Assembly: GCF_041916735.1 (NCBI RefSeq)
Contig: NZ_JAYRYY010000001.1
Reading direction: 5' to 3' (one strand)
Source of the DNA: Zoogloea sp016790385
GTDB lineage: Bacteria > Pseudomonadota > Gammaproteobacteria > Burkholderiales > Rhodocyclaceae
DNA: 64,000 nucleotides
The notes below the pieces were generated by a model that saw only the letters and a program-made list of their open reading frames with translations, did not search any database and was not told the DNA's origin. This document shows, one piece after another, positions 25,513 through 34,959 of this stretch (position 1 is the first letter of the stretch; every line of letters begins with the position of its first letter). Position numbers and translations under genes: made by a program.

Positions 25513-26157
25513 TCAAGCCACTTCGCTGCGACTGGTCAAGACCTTGTCAACCAGACCATAACGCACTGCCTCTTCCGCGGACATGAAATTGTCACGATCT
25601 GTATCGCGTTCGATGCTCTCGACAGGCTGCCCCGTGTGTTTTGCCAGCATGGCATTGAGCTTGGCGCGGAGCGAGAGAATCTCCCGGGCGTGGATCTCGA
25701 TGTCCGAAGCCTGTCCCTGGAAGCCACCGAGGGGCTGATGGATCATGATGCGGGAGTTGGGCAGGGAGAAGCGCTTGCCCTTCTCACCTGCCGCCAACAG
25801 GAAAGCGCCCATGCTGGCCGCCTGCCCGATGCATAACGTGCTGACGTTCGGCTTGATGAACTGCATGGTGTCGTAGATCGCCATGCCCGCAGTGACAGAC
25901 CCACCCGGAGAGTTGATGTAGAAGTAGATATCCTTGTCAGGATTTTCCGACTCCAGGAACAGCAACTGGGCGACGATCAAGTTGGCCGTCACGTCGTTCA
26001 CCGGCCCCACCAGAAACACCACCCGCTCCTTGAGCAGGCGCGAATAGATGTCGTAGGAGCGCTCACCACGACCGCTCTGTTCGACAACCATCGGGATCAG
26101 GCCGAGGCCGACCGGATCCCAGTCACTACGAGAATTCGGGGGTGTCAGGGGATTCAT
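25513..26157 (-). CDS. clpP: ATP-dependent Clp protease proteolytic subunit ClpP
   Basis: 214 residues including a short N-terminal propeptide. The catalytic triad is S115 (GQAASMGAF), H140 (RIMIHQPLGG) and D189 (TDRDNFMS), four positions beyond the E. coli numbering. ClpP assembles as a double heptamer and degrades substrates delivered by ClpX. It follows tig after 21 bases. Confidence 0.98.
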   Translation of the reverse strand: MNPLTPPNSRSDWDPVGLGLIPMVVEQSGRGERSYDIYSRLLKERVVFLVGPVNDVTANLIVAQLLFLESENPDKDIYFYINSPGGSVTAGMAIYDTMQFIKPNVSTLCIGQAASMGAFLLAAGEKGKRFSLPNSRIMIHQPLGGFQGQASDIEIHAREILSLRAKLNAMLAKHTGQPVESIERDTDRDNFMSAEEAVRYGLVDKVLTSRSEVA

Positions 26158-26178
26158 TTGCCGTCGCTTTCTGCGGGA

Positions 26179-27480
26179 TTAAGCCGCATTACCCATCAAG
26201 TCGTCAAAAGAGGCAGTGACATCGGTCGTCCGGGCATTGCTGACGACCCACTGCACCACATTGTCCTCAATCACCAGCGCTTCGGCCTGGGCCAGACGCT
26301 GGGGTTGGGAGTAGTACCAGCCCACGACCTCGCTCGGGTCTTCGTAACTGGCAGCAAAATCTTCAATGATCGCGCGGATCTGCTCGGGCTTGGCGTGCAG
26401 TTCCTTCGACTTGACCAACTCGGACATGATCAGGCCCAGCTTGACGCGACGAACGGCCTGTTCGGCAAACCATGCGGGCTCGATTGGCAGATCCTTGGTC
26501 TTCATGCCGCGCGCTTCGAAATCCTTCTTGGCGTTCTCGGCAAGTTGGGCCGACTCCTGCTCGACCAGCGCTTTCGGCACTTCGATCGGGTGGGTCTCGA
26601 TAAGCACATTCATGACGCGCTCCTTGACCTTGGCCTGGATGCGGCGCTTAACTTCACGCTCAAGATTGGCCTTCACTTCCTCACGCATCTTGGCCACGTC
26701 ACCATCGGCAATACCCAGGGATTTTGCGAACTCCGCATCGACCTCGGGGAGCTTGGGCTCTTCGACTTTCTTCAGCGCCACCTCAAACTGCACCGTCTGA
26801 CCAGCCAGATGGGCAGCGTGGTAATCCGCAGGGAAGGTCATGTCGAAGGTCTTGCTTTCGCCTGCAACGAGACCAAGCACGGCGGTCTCGAAATCCTTGA
26901 GCATCTGACCACCGCCGATGACGAAGGCGAAATCGACAGCCTTGCCGCCTTCGAACTCTTCGCCGTCCTTGCGGCCGGTGAAGTCCACTACCACGCGATC
27001 GCCATCCTGGGCGGCACGCTCGACAGGCACAAAAATGGTGCGTTGCTTGCGCAGCACGTCAAGGGTCTTGTCCACTTCAGCATCGGTCACGGAAAACTGG
27101 GGGCGCTCCACTTCCTGAGCGCTCACGTCAGCAATCACGACTTCCGGGTAGACCTCGAAAACGGCAGTGAATTCCAGAGCATCGCTGCCGGATGCATCCT
27201 TCGGCTCGATGTTGGGGTAGCCAGCCACGCGCAGGCTCTGCGCACGGATCTGCTCGCCAAGCGCCTTCTCAACGGCAGCGCCAATGGCTTCGGAACGGGC
27301 TTGCGGGCCGTAGGACTGGGCAACCATGCGATAGGGCACCTTGCCCGGGCGGAACCCCGGCATCTTGGCGGTGCGGGCCATCTGCTTGAGACGAGCCTCC
27401 ACCTCCTTGTCGATCTCGGCCAGCGGCACGGACATGTCGATACGGCGCTCCAGCGCGCTCACGGTAACCTGATTGCTCAT
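26179..27480 (-). CDS. tig: Trigger factor, ribosome-associated chaperone
   Basis: 433 residues with the three family domains. The N-terminal ribosome-binding domain includes PGFRPGKVPYRMVAQSYG (about 40-57). An FKBP-type prolyl isomerase domain follows (about 160-245; GDRVVVDFTGRKDGEEFEGG). The C-terminal helical chaperone domain reaches 433. It binds nascent chains at the ribosome exit. It is the first gene of the minus-strand tig-clpP-clpX block. Confidence 0.97.
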   Translation of the reverse strand: MSNQVTVSALERRIDMSVPLAEIDKEVEARLKQMARTAKMPGFRPGKVPYRMVAQSYGPQARSEAIGAAVEKALGEQIRAQSLRVAGYPNIEPKDASGSDALEFTAVFEVYPEVVIADVSAQEVERPQFSVTDAEVDKTLDVLRKQRTIFVPVERAAQDGDRVVVDFTGRKDGEEFEGGKAVDFAFVIGGGQMLKDFETAVLGLVAGESKTFDMTFPADYHAAHLAGQTVQFEVALKKVEEPKLPEVDAEFAKSLGIADGDVAKMREEVKANLEREVKRRIQAKVKERVMNVLIETHPIEVPKALVEQESAQLAENAKKDFEARGMKTKDLPIEPAWFAEQAVRRVKLGLIMSELVKSKELHAKPEQIRAIIEDFAASYEDPSEVVGWYYSQPQRLAQAEALVIEDNVVQWVVSNARTTDVTASFDDLMGNAA

Positions 27481-27860
27481 GAAAATTCCCTGATCGGTCT
27501 TAACAAAAACGCCTTACGAACAGGACAGGAGACACATAGCAAAACCTGTGCCTCCATAAAAAATCCCTTCGTGAGGTCGTCGGAAAAACCTTTAGTCTAA
27601 CACAGCCCCGGAGTCCTCTCGCAGCCCTCGCACCAGCACTTGGCTTCCCGCCCCAAGGTGTGAAAAACTCCTTGTGCGCATATTGAAATCTCCTCGCGTT
27701 TTGGATATCAGATGGGTTGAAATGGATACGCGCCGTTGCATTCGGCCAAGCGAAGTCCTGCGCGAAGGTTCTAAAGCATTGAGAGACTGAGCCGTTTCTA
27801 TACGAACATTCGATGGCGAGCCCGGCGCCTGGTCCGGGCATGTGCCCCAGGAGACATGAG
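27481..27860. other. Divergent intergenic region between tig and prkA
   Basis: 380 bases with no supportable gene. Promoters for both directions should lie here. I see a reasonable prkA promoter at 27683-27711 and a prkA ribosome-binding site at about 27849-27854. On the tig side no convincing consensus promoter was found. Confidence 0.6.
27683..27711 (+). promoter_or_regulatory. Candidate promoter of the prkA operon
   Basis: TTGAAA (27683-27688) and TATCAG (27706-27711) are separated by 17 bases. Both hexamers are imperfect. The leader would be about 140 bases. In E. coli the homologous yeaGH genes are RpoS-dependent, and the weak hexamers would be compatible with that, but the sigma factor cannot be decided here. 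Confidence 0.4.
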
Positions 27861-29783
27861 ATGAGTATCTTCACCAGCTTCCAGGCCCGTTTCGAGTCTG
27901 CCCGGGAAGAGGAAATGTCGGTCCAGGAATACCTGGAACTCTGCAAAACCGATCCCATGGCCTATGCGACGTCCGCCGAGCGCATGCTGCAAGCCATTGG
28001 CGAGCCGGAGCTTGTCGATACCCGGCTGGACCCCCGCCTTTCGCGAATCTTCTCCAACAAGATGATCAAGATCTATCCTGCCTTCCGTGACTTCTACGGA
28101 ATGGAAGAGGCGATCGAGAATATCGTGTCGTATTTCCGACACGCCGCACAAGGTCTGGAGGAAAAGAAACAAATCCTCTACCTCCTCGGTCCTGTCGGCG
28201 GCGGAAAAAGCTCGCTCGCAGAAAAACTCAAGACACTGGTCGAAAAGATCCCCTTCTACGCGATCAAGGGATCTCCGGTGCACGAGTCACCGCTCGGCCT
28301 GTTCAGCCCCGAAGAGGATGGCGCAATCCTTGAGGACGACTACGGAATCCCCCGCCGTTACCTCAACACCATCATGAGTCCGTGGGCAGTCAAACGCCTG
28401 CATGAATTCAACGGCGACGTGACGCGCTTCCGGGTTGTCAAACTGCGCCCGTCCGTACTGCGCCAGGTTGCTGTCGCCAAGACCGAACCCGGCGACGAAA
28501 ACAATCAGGACATTTCGTCCCTCGTCGGCAAGATCGACATCCGGATGCTCGAGCAGTTTTCCCAGGATGACCCGGATGCCTACTCTTATTCCGGCGGTCT
28601 ATGCCTCGCGAACCGCGGGCTGCTCGAGTTCGTGGAAATGTTCAAGGCACCGATCAAGGTCCTGCATCCGCTGCTCACCGCCACCCAGGAAGGTAACTAC
28701 AAGGGCACGGAAGGTTTCGGCGCCATTCCCTTCGATGGCATCGTGATGGCCCACTCCAATGAATCGGAATGGGTCGCCTTCCGCAACAATCGCAACAACG
28801 AGGCCTTCCTCGACCGGATCTACACCGTCAAGGTGCCTTATTGCCTGCGGGTGTCCGATGAGATCCGAATCTACGACAAGCTTCTCGCCCATAGTTCCCT
28901 GTCCCAGGCACCTTGCGCCCCCGACACCCTGCGCATGATGGCCCAGTTTGCCGTCCTGTCGCGAGTCAAGGAGCCGGAGAATTCGAGCATCTTCTCCAAA
29001 ATGCGCGTCTATGACGGTGAAAACCTCAAAGACACCGACCCCAAGGCCAAGAGCTACCAGGAGTACCGTGACTACGCCGGTGTCGACGAAGGCATGACCG
29101 GCTTATCGACACGCTTCGCCTTCAAGGTCTTGTCCAAGGTTTTCAACTTCGACCATCGGGAAGTCGCGGCCAACCCCGTGCACCTGATGTACGTGCTCGA
29201 GCAGCAGATCGCCCAGGAGCAGTACCCGCCAGAGCATGAAGCCAAGTACCTGGCCTTCATCAAGGAGTTCCTCGCCCCCCGTTACGCCGAGTTCATCGGC
29301 AAGGAAATCCAGACCGCCTACTTGGAGAGCTACAGCGAATACGGGCAGAACATCTTCGACCGTTACGTCACCTATGCCGACTTCTGGATCCAGGACCAGG
29401 AATACCGGGATCAGAACACCGGCGAGATCCTCGATCGCAATGCCCTCAATGATGAGTTGGAGAAGATCGAGAAACCGGCGGGCATCAGCAATCCCAAGGA
29501 TTTCCGCAACGAGGTGGTCAACTTCGTGCTGCGCGCCCGCGCCAAGAATGCGGGCAAGAATCCGAGCTGGACGAGTTACGAAAAGCTGCGTGCGGTGATA
29601 GAGAAGAAGATGTTCTCCAATACCGAAGATCTGCTGCCGGTCATCAGCTTCAATGCCAAGGCCTCGGGCGATGAACAGAAAAAGCACCAGAATTTCGTCA
29701 ACCGCATGATCGAAAAGGGCTACACCGAGAAGCAGGTTCGCCTGCTATGCGAATGGTACTTGCGCGTCCGCAAGTCATCCTGA
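27861..29783 (+). CDS. prkA: PrkA-family AAA+ serine protein kinase (YeaG)
   Basis: 640 residues. The N-terminal AAA+ ATPase region has Walker A LLGPVGGGKSSLAEKL. The C-terminal PrkA domain carries the family's kinase-like fold (about 400-635). PrkA/YeaG is a stress-linked cytoplasmic kinase and regulator in enterobacteria and Bacillus, required for survival under nitrogen starvation and other stresses. The ATG at 27861 follows AGGAGA at a proper distance; the longer frame from 27813 is not family-like. It heads an operon with yeaH and spoVR. Confidence 0.96.
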   Translation: MSIFTSFQARFESAREEEMSVQEYLELCKTDPMAYATSAERMLQAIGEPELVDTRLDPRLSRIFSNKMIKIYPAFRDFYGMEEAIENIVSYFRHAAQGLEEKKQILYLLGPVGGGKSSLAEKLKTLVEKIPFYAIKGSPVHESPLGLFSPEEDGAILEDDYGIPRRYLNTIMSPWAVKRLHEFNGDVTRFRVVKLRPSVLRQVAVAKTEPGDENNQDISSLVGKIDIRMLEQFSQDDPDAYSYSGGLCLANRGLLEFVEMFKAPIKVLHPLLTATQEGNYKGTEGFGAIPFDGIVMAHSNESEWVAFRNNRNNEAFLDRIYTVKVPYCLRVSDEIRIYDKLLAHSSLSQAPCAPDTLRMMAQFAVLSRVKEPENSSIFSKMRVYDGENLKDTDPKAKSYQEYRDYAGVDEGMTGLSTRFAFKVLSKVFNFDHREVAANPVHLMYVLEQQIAQEQYPPEHEAKYLAFIKEFLAPRYAEFIGKEIQTAYLESYSEYGQNIFDRYVTYADFWIQDQEYRDQNTGEILDRNALNDELEKIEKPAGISNPKDFRNEVVNFVLRARAKNAGKNPSWTSYEKLRAVIEKKMFSNTEDLLPVISFNAKASGDEQKKHQNFVNRMIEKGYTEKQVRLLCEWYLRVRKSS

Positions 29784-29844
29784 CGCCCCACCGGCCAGCC
29801 TGTCTTAGGGCGGGCTGCCCACGCAGCTGATTCGGGAGGCTCGA

Positions 29845-31113
29845 ATGGTACGTATCATCGACCGCCAGTTCGACAGCAAGAACAAGAGTGCTGTGAACCG
29901 GCAGCGATTCATGCGCCGCTTCAAGGGCCAGATCCGCGAGGCGGTGGCTGATGCAATCGCAGGCCGGTCCATCAAGGATCTGGACAACGGCGAAAGTGTC
30001 TCCATTCCCTCGAAGGACTTGTCCGAACCCCAGTTCCATCATGGCCGGGGCGGCATCTGGGAAACGATATTCACCGGCAACGATCAGTTTTCGTCCGGCG
30101 ATCAGATCAATCGCCCACAAGGCGGCGGAGGTGGCGGGTCCGGCAAGGGCAAAGCCAGCAAGGAAGGCGAAGGTGAAGACGATTTTGTCTTCAATCTGTC
30201 CCGAGAGGAATTTCTGGATGTCTTCTTCGACGATCTGGCCCTCCCCAATCTGGTAAAGACTCAGCTCGCCCGCATTCAGGAATACAAGAGCCAGCGCGCG
30301 GGTTTTACCAACGACGGCACCCCGGCCAACATCAACGTGGTGCGCTCCCTGCGCGGAGCGCTGGGCCGCCGCCTCGCGCTTGCGTCGCCATACCAGGGGC
30401 GACTGCGGGATCTCCAGAAGCAGCTTGAAGAGCTCCGAGAAACCCTCCCGGAGGACGACCCCGAGATCATCCGCCTCAAGGACGAAATCGGCGTCCTGCG
30501 CGCCAAGATCGAAGCGATACCCTTCATCGACAGTTTCGACCTGCGCTACAACAACCGGGTCAAGATCCCCAAGCCAACCACCCAAGCCGTGATGTTCTGC
30601 ATCATGGACGTATCCGGCTCCATGGACGAGGGCAAGAAGGCCACTGCCAAGCGCTTCTTCATGCTGCTCTACCTGTTCCTTACCCGCACCTACGAGCACA
30701 TCGAGGTGGTCTTCATCCGGCATCACACCGTGGCAAAGGAAGTCAACGAGGAAGACTTCTTCCACTCCCGGGAGTCCGGGGGGACGGTGGTATCCAGCGC
30801 CATCGAACTGATGAAGGAGATCCTGCATCAGCGCTACCTCAATGGCGCCTGGAACGTCTATGGCGCGCAGGCCTCCGACGGCGACAACTGGGAGAACGAC
30901 TCACCGCACTGCCGCGAACTGCTAGCCGATACCATCCTGCCCTTCCTCCAGTATTTCGCTTATATCGAGATCACCCCGGGCGAACCCCAGAACCTCTGGC
31001 GTGAGTACGAGAAACTGGTGGGCGCGCACGACAACTTCGCCATGCAACACATTGAAGGCCTGCCGGACATCTACCCGGTATTCCGCGAACTCTTCAAAAA
31101 GAAACTCGCATGA
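29845..31113 (+). CDS. yeaH: YeaH/YhbH-family (DUF444) von Willebrand-type protein
   Basis: 422 residues. The N-terminal part is basic (MVRIIDRQFDSKNKSAVNRQ), with a Gly-rich linker (about 90-110). The C-terminal half is a von Willebrand A-like fold with the metal-site motif MDVSGSM (near 252-258). DUF444 proteins accompany PrkA, and the pair acts in stress adaptation in E. coli (YeaG-YeaH). The stop codon overlaps the spoVR start (ATGA at 31110-31113), indicating translational coupling. Confidence 0.95.
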   Translation: MVRIIDRQFDSKNKSAVNRQRFMRRFKGQIREAVADAIAGRSIKDLDNGESVSIPSKDLSEPQFHHGRGGIWETIFTGNDQFSSGDQINRPQGGGGGGSGKGKASKEGEGEDDFVFNLSREEFLDVFFDDLALPNLVKTQLARIQEYKSQRAGFTNDGTPANINVVRSLRGALGRRLALASPYQGRLRDLQKQLEELRETLPEDDPEIIRLKDEIGVLRAKIEAIPFIDSFDLRYNNRVKIPKPTTQAVMFCIMDVSGSMDEGKKATAKRFFMLLYLFLTRTYEHIEVVFIRHHTVAKEVNEEDFFHSRESGGTVVSSAIELMKEILHQRYLNGAWNVYGAQASDGDNWENDSPHCRELLADTILPFLQYFAYIEITPGEPQNLWREYEKLVGAHDNFAMQHIEGLPDIYPVFRELFKKKLA

Positions 31114-32645
31114 GCGCCAAACGACAAAAGCGAAAGCAGCCCCTCCCGGCTCCCGGCGAATGGACGTTCGAACTCATCGAGGCCTATCACGCCGAGATCG
31201 ACCGGGTGGCGCGCAACTATGGGCTGGACACCTACCCCAACCAGATTGAGCTGATCACCTCTGAGCAGATGATGGACGCCTACTCGTCCGTCGGAATGCC
31301 GGTGAACTACCACCACTGGTCCTTCGGCAAGAGCTTCCTGCAGACCGAAAAGGGCTATCGGCGCGGGCAGATGGGCCTGGCCTACGAGATCGTCATCAAC
31401 TCAAACCCCTGCATCGCCTATCTCATGGAAGAAAACACCATGACGATGCAAGCCTTGGTGATTGCTCACGCCGCCTACGGCCATAACAGCTTCTTCAAGG
31501 GCAACTACCTTTTCCGCCAATGGACCAACGCCGACGCCATCGTTGACTATCTGCTCTTTGCCCGCAATTACCTCAGCGAATGCGAGGAACGCTACGGCGA
31601 AGAAGAAGTGGAACTCCTCCTCGATTCCTGCCACGCCCTGATGAATGTGGGTGTGGACCGTTACAAACGCCCGGCCAAGCTCTCACTGACCAAGGAGTTG
31701 ACCCGACAGCGCGAGCGGGCCGAATACCTCCAGAGCCAGGTCAATGACCTGTGGCGTACCCTGCCCGCCCAGCAGATCAAAACCCAAACGGTCGAGGCCC
31801 GGCGCTTTCCGCCCGAGCCCCAGGAAAACCTGCTTTACTTCATCGAGAAGAACGCACCGCTCCTCGAACCCTGGCAACGGGAAGTCGTGCGCATCGTGCG
31901 CAAGATCGGCCAATACTTCTTTCCGCAGCGGCAGACCCAGGTGATGAACGAAGGCTGGGCCACCTACTGGCACTACACCCTAATCAATACCCTTTTCGAC
32001 GAAGGTCTGCTTACCGACAGCTTCATGATGGAGTTTCTGCACTCCCACACCAATGTCGTCTATCAGCCGGCCTACAACGAGCCCTGGTATCGGGGCCTCA
32101 ACCCCTATGCCTTGGGTTTTGCCATGTGGCAGGACATCCGGCGCATCTGTGAGCACCCCACCGACGAAGACCGCTACTGGTTTCCTGACATCGCCGGCAG
32201 TGACTGGCGCGAGACCTTCGACTTCGCCATGCGTAACTTCAAGGATGAGAGCTTCATCGCCCAGTTTCTGTCGCCAAAGGTCATGCGCGACTTCCGCCTC
32301 TTTGCCATTCTGGATGACGACCACGAGGGCAAACTCAAGGTCTCGGCGATCCACGACGAAGCGGGCTACCGCAAGGTGCGGGAGATTCTCTCCGACAACT
32401 ACAACCTCGGCAGCCGGGAACCTAATCTGCAAGTCTGGAACGTCGACCTGCGCGGTGACCGCTCCCTCACCCTGCGTCACCAGGCCTATCTCCGCCGCCC
32501 CCTCAGCGATTCATCCGAGGAGGTCATCAAGCACGTCGCGCGCTTGTGGGGTTTTGCGGTGAAGATGGAGGTGGCCCACGAGGATGGACGTGTCGAAGTC
32601 TTGTATGAACGCCACCAGGACAGACGCAAGACAGACAAGAACTGA
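31110..32645 (+). CDS. spoVR: SpoVR-family protein (YcgB)
   Basis: 511 residues with SpoVR hallmarks: GMPVNYHHWSFGKSF, AHAAYGHNSFFKGN and MNEGWATYWHYTLINTLFDEG. Bacillus SpoVR affects spore cortex formation. In non-sporulating proteobacteria the family (YcgB) travels with prkA and yeaH, as here, and its biochemical role is unknown. The conserved His/Glu-rich motifs (HxxxxHN, NEGWATYWH) look like a metal site; that is inference. Its stop abuts the stop of the convergent gene at 32646. Confidence 0.95.
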   Translation: MSAKRQKRKQPLPAPGEWTFELIEAYHAEIDRVARNYGLDTYPNQIELITSEQMMDAYSSVGMPVNYHHWSFGKSFLQTEKGYRRGQMGLAYEIVINSNPCIAYLMEENTMTMQALVIAHAAYGHNSFFKGNYLFRQWTNADAIVDYLLFARNYLSECEERYGEEEVELLLDSCHALMNVGVDRYKRPAKLSLTKELTRQRERAEYLQSQVNDLWRTLPAQQIKTQTVEARRFPPEPQENLLYFIEKNAPLLEPWQREVVRIVRKIGQYFFPQRQTQVMNEGWATYWHYTLINTLFDEGLLTDSFMMEFLHSHTNVVYQPAYNEPWYRGLNPYALGFAMWQDIRRICEHPTDEDRYWFPDIAGSDWRETFDFAMRNFKDESFIAQFLSPKVMRDFRLFAILDDDHEGKLKVSAIHDEAGYRKVREILSDNYNLGSREPNLQVWNVDLRGDRSLTLRHQAYLRRPLSDSSEEVIKHVARLWGFAVKMEVAHEDGRVEVLYERHQDRRKTDKN

Positions 32646-33854
32646 CTACGGCTGAAAGGCGCCCGGCACCGTGATTTGTTCGGTAACTGGCAGTGGACGG
32701 GTTCCGACGGGGGACGTGTGTTCGCGGGTCGGGACAAGCGTCCGCCCGTGAAACATCACAGGCGCTGCAAGCTTTACCGCCCACGCCTCACCTGCCACCG
32801 GGCGAAACCCACGTGCTTCCAGCGCCGCCCGCGTTTCCATACCAACAACCTGCACGTTTCCCTCCCCCTCCACTTCGGCGGTCTCTCCCTCCATCTCAGG
32901 CAGATTTCGCCGGAACACGGAGTCCGGACACAGGCTGCCGGCGCACCCGCCCACCAGCAAGTTATTCACCGCCACGACCTGGACTCGCTCGGGAGACCAC
33001 ACGGTCACAAACTCACCGCCTTCGCGCACATCATCCACCAGCGTGTTACTGGCCAGGGCCAGCACATTATCGTCATGCTGGAGGCCCTCCGCCCCGAATG
33101 CGATCATGCGTCGGTTCTCCGTTCCCACTGATTGCCTGACCAGATTGCCAACCAGGAAAACCTGCCCGCCATCGGGAAAATCGAGCTCGTAGCTGGCCTG
33201 CCCTTCAAGCTCGTCCGTAAGGCGGCTGTATTCAATCACACTCACCCGAGCGCGGCTTTTCAGCAAATGGCCAATGCGGCTATGATGGAAGTAGCTGCCT
33301 CGCACCTCCAATCGCCCGATTCGCCCGGCGTAGAGCAGATGGCTGATGCGCGGCGTCACAAGGACACCGTGGGAGAACTCGGAATCCTCCACAACCAGGC
33401 TCAGCGATGCCTTGTTAGCCGTGAGAATGCCCATTTCATTGTCACGAAACACACAGTTGCGCACAGTCAGCGCGCCCTCTTCGTGGCGAATCCCCGAGCC
33501 ATTGCGGTTGGGTCCGCGCGCCCCCTCGAAGGCGATGTTGTCCACCACCACTTCATCGCCGCGCATCACCCAGATCCCCTTCCCCTCCGCGGCCTGCCCC
33601 GCAGCCACCAGGCGCGGTCGCCCGCCCACCCCACGGAGGGTCAGGCGCTTCTGGGGCCATACGGCCACGTCACCCGCATAGGTTGCAGCGACGATCTCGA
33701 CGGTATCGCCGTCCCGGGCCCGCGCAGCCGCCTCCGCAACCGACTGCAACCTTTCATCCGGTCCGACCCGCCAGGTTTCGGCTGCAACACCACCGGGAGT
33801 GAGCCCGATCAAGGCCAGCCAGAGGCATCCCCAAGAATGCAACTGTTCACCCAT
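32646..33854 (-). CDS. Secreted right-handed parallel beta-helix protein
   Basis: 402 residues. A signal peptide (cleavage after about GGVAA, residue 25) is followed by repeated beta-helix coils with Asn/Asp-ladder features (LTVRNCVFRDNEMGI, LVVEDSEFSHG, LEVRGSYFHHSRIGH, NNLLVGG). This fold is shared with pectate lyases and polysaccharide-modifying enzymes and with surface proteins. No catalytic residues can be assigned, so it may bind or cleave a polysaccharide. It is divergent from the DnaJ-like gene, with only 50 bases between the two starts. Confidence 0.8.
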   Translation of the reverse strand: MGEQLHSWGCLWLALIGLTPGGVAAETWRVGPDERLQSVAEAAARARDGDTVEIVAATYAGDVAVWPQKRLTLRGVGGRPRLVAAGQAAEGKGIWVMRGDEVVVDNIAFEGARGPNRNGSGIRHEEGALTVRNCVFRDNEMGILTANKASLSLVVEDSEFSHGVLVTPRISHLLYAGRIGRLEVRGSYFHHSRIGHLLKSRARVSVIEYSRLTDELEGQASYELDFPDGGQVFLVGNLVRQSVGTENRRMIAFGAEGLQHDDNVLALASNTLVDDVREGGEFVTVWSPERVQVVAVNNLLVGGCAGSLCPDSVFRRNLPEMEGETAEVEGEGNVQVVGMETRAALEARGFRPVAGEAWAVKLAAPVMFHGRTLVPTREHTSPVGTRPLPVTEQITVPGAFQP

Positions 33855-33904
33855 GCACCCCCCGTTTCGGCCATCAAACGGCCCATGCCGATTAGAATAC
33901 TGAA

Positions 33905-34903
33905 ATGTCTGAACCCGATTTCCACCAGATCCTGGGGGTCACCCCCAGTGCCAGTGCGGCCGAGATCAAGCGCGCCTTCAAGCGGCTGGCCATGCGCTGG
34001 CACCCTGATCGCAACGCCGACCCCCGGGCCCACGAACAATTCCGCCTTGCCCGGGAGGCCTTCGAGCATCTTACCGGGCTGCGGGAAAGCGAGCCCCCGG
34101 TAAGCACCGACGAAAAGCCTTCGGCTCAGCGTCCGAAGGGCGATGATCACCGCCTTCATGTGGACCTTGATCTCCACGAAGCCGCTTTCGGTGGCGTCGT
34201 CACCGTCACCCTGGCGGGACGCGTTGGCTGTGAAAGCTGCGGAGGCAGCGGACGACGCAGCTACGGCCGGACCACCATGTGCAGCGCATGTCACGGCAGC
34301 GGGCGCGTTCGCAGTGGAGGTGGACTCAAGTCCTGTCCATCATGCAGCGGAAAGGGCTACTTCACCGAAAATCAATGCGCCGACTGTGAGGGCCGGGGCT
34401 GGAATCCGTCCGACCGGCAGCTCGCGGTCAGCATCCCACCTGCCATGATGCCCGGTGAGGAACTCCGCGTGGCCGGCCAGGGCGGGCCGGCACCCGAGGA
34501 CGGGGAGCCCGGTGACCTGTATCTGGTTCTTCACACCCGTCCCCATCCTCTCTTTCGCCTGGAAGGTCGCGACATCCACACGGACTTGCCTGTCAGCGTC
34601 TTCCGTGTGCTTGCCGGCGGCGTTGTCGACGTACCGACCTTGGGCGGTATCCGTGAAACCCTGCTGCCCGAATCGTCTTCCGCGACAGAAATCCGGGTCA
34701 CCGGCGCTGGCTTTCCGGGCCGTGGCCGCCGGAGTGCCGGAGATCTTGTCGCTCACCTGCAGGTGCACTATCCCCGCTTCCTGAGCAAGGAACAGAAAGC
34801 GCTGCTTGAAATGGCCGACCAGATTCTCCACCAGCAACTGGACGATCAAAGCCCTCCCCTGGCGCGCTGGCGTGAAACGCTCAAACAACAGCAGAATCGC
34901 TGA
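33905..34903 (+). CDS. DnaJ-type co-chaperone with zinc-finger but no Gly/Phe linker
   Basis: 332 residues. The J domain (1-60) has the HPD motif at H33-P34-D35. A four-motif zinc domain follows (C109-C112, C126-C129, C144-C147, C158-C161, each CxxCxGxG), then a two-part C-terminal substrate-binding domain. The Gly/Phe-rich linker found in canonical DnaJ is replaced by a short polar segment (about 62-80). It should stimulate an Hsp70 ATPase, but it is not next to dnaK, so it is probably a specialised paralogue rather than the main DnaJ. Confidence 0.88.
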   Translation: MSEPDFHQILGVTPSASAAEIKRAFKRLAMRWHPDRNADPRAHEQFRLAREAFEHLTGLRESEPPVSTDEKPSAQRPKGDDHRLHVDLDLHEAAFGGVVTVTLAGRVGCESCGGSGRRSYGRTTMCSACHGSGRVRSGGGLKSCPSCSGKGYFTENQCADCEGRGWNPSDRQLAVSIPPAMMPGEELRVAGQGGPAPEDGEPGDLYLVLHTRPHPLFRLEGRDIHTDLPVSVFRVLAGGVVDVPTLGGIRETLLPESSSATEIRVTGAGFPGRGRRSAGDLVAHLQVHYPRFLSKEQKALLEMADQILHQQLDDQSPPLARWRETLKQQQNR

Positions 34904-34959
34904 CCTCGAGATCAGCTAGCAGGCCCGCCAGCCCCTACACCCCATCAGCAACCTACTTC

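Noticed and set aside
26158..27600. 480-residue open frame on the plus strand
   Set aside because: It lies antisense over the complete trigger factor gene and has no recognisable domain; a coding shadow.
27724..27741. Possible sigma-54 promoter upstream of prkA (TGG ... TTGCA)
   Set aside because: The spacing between the GG and GC elements is 12 bases rather than 10 and the consensus around them is poor.
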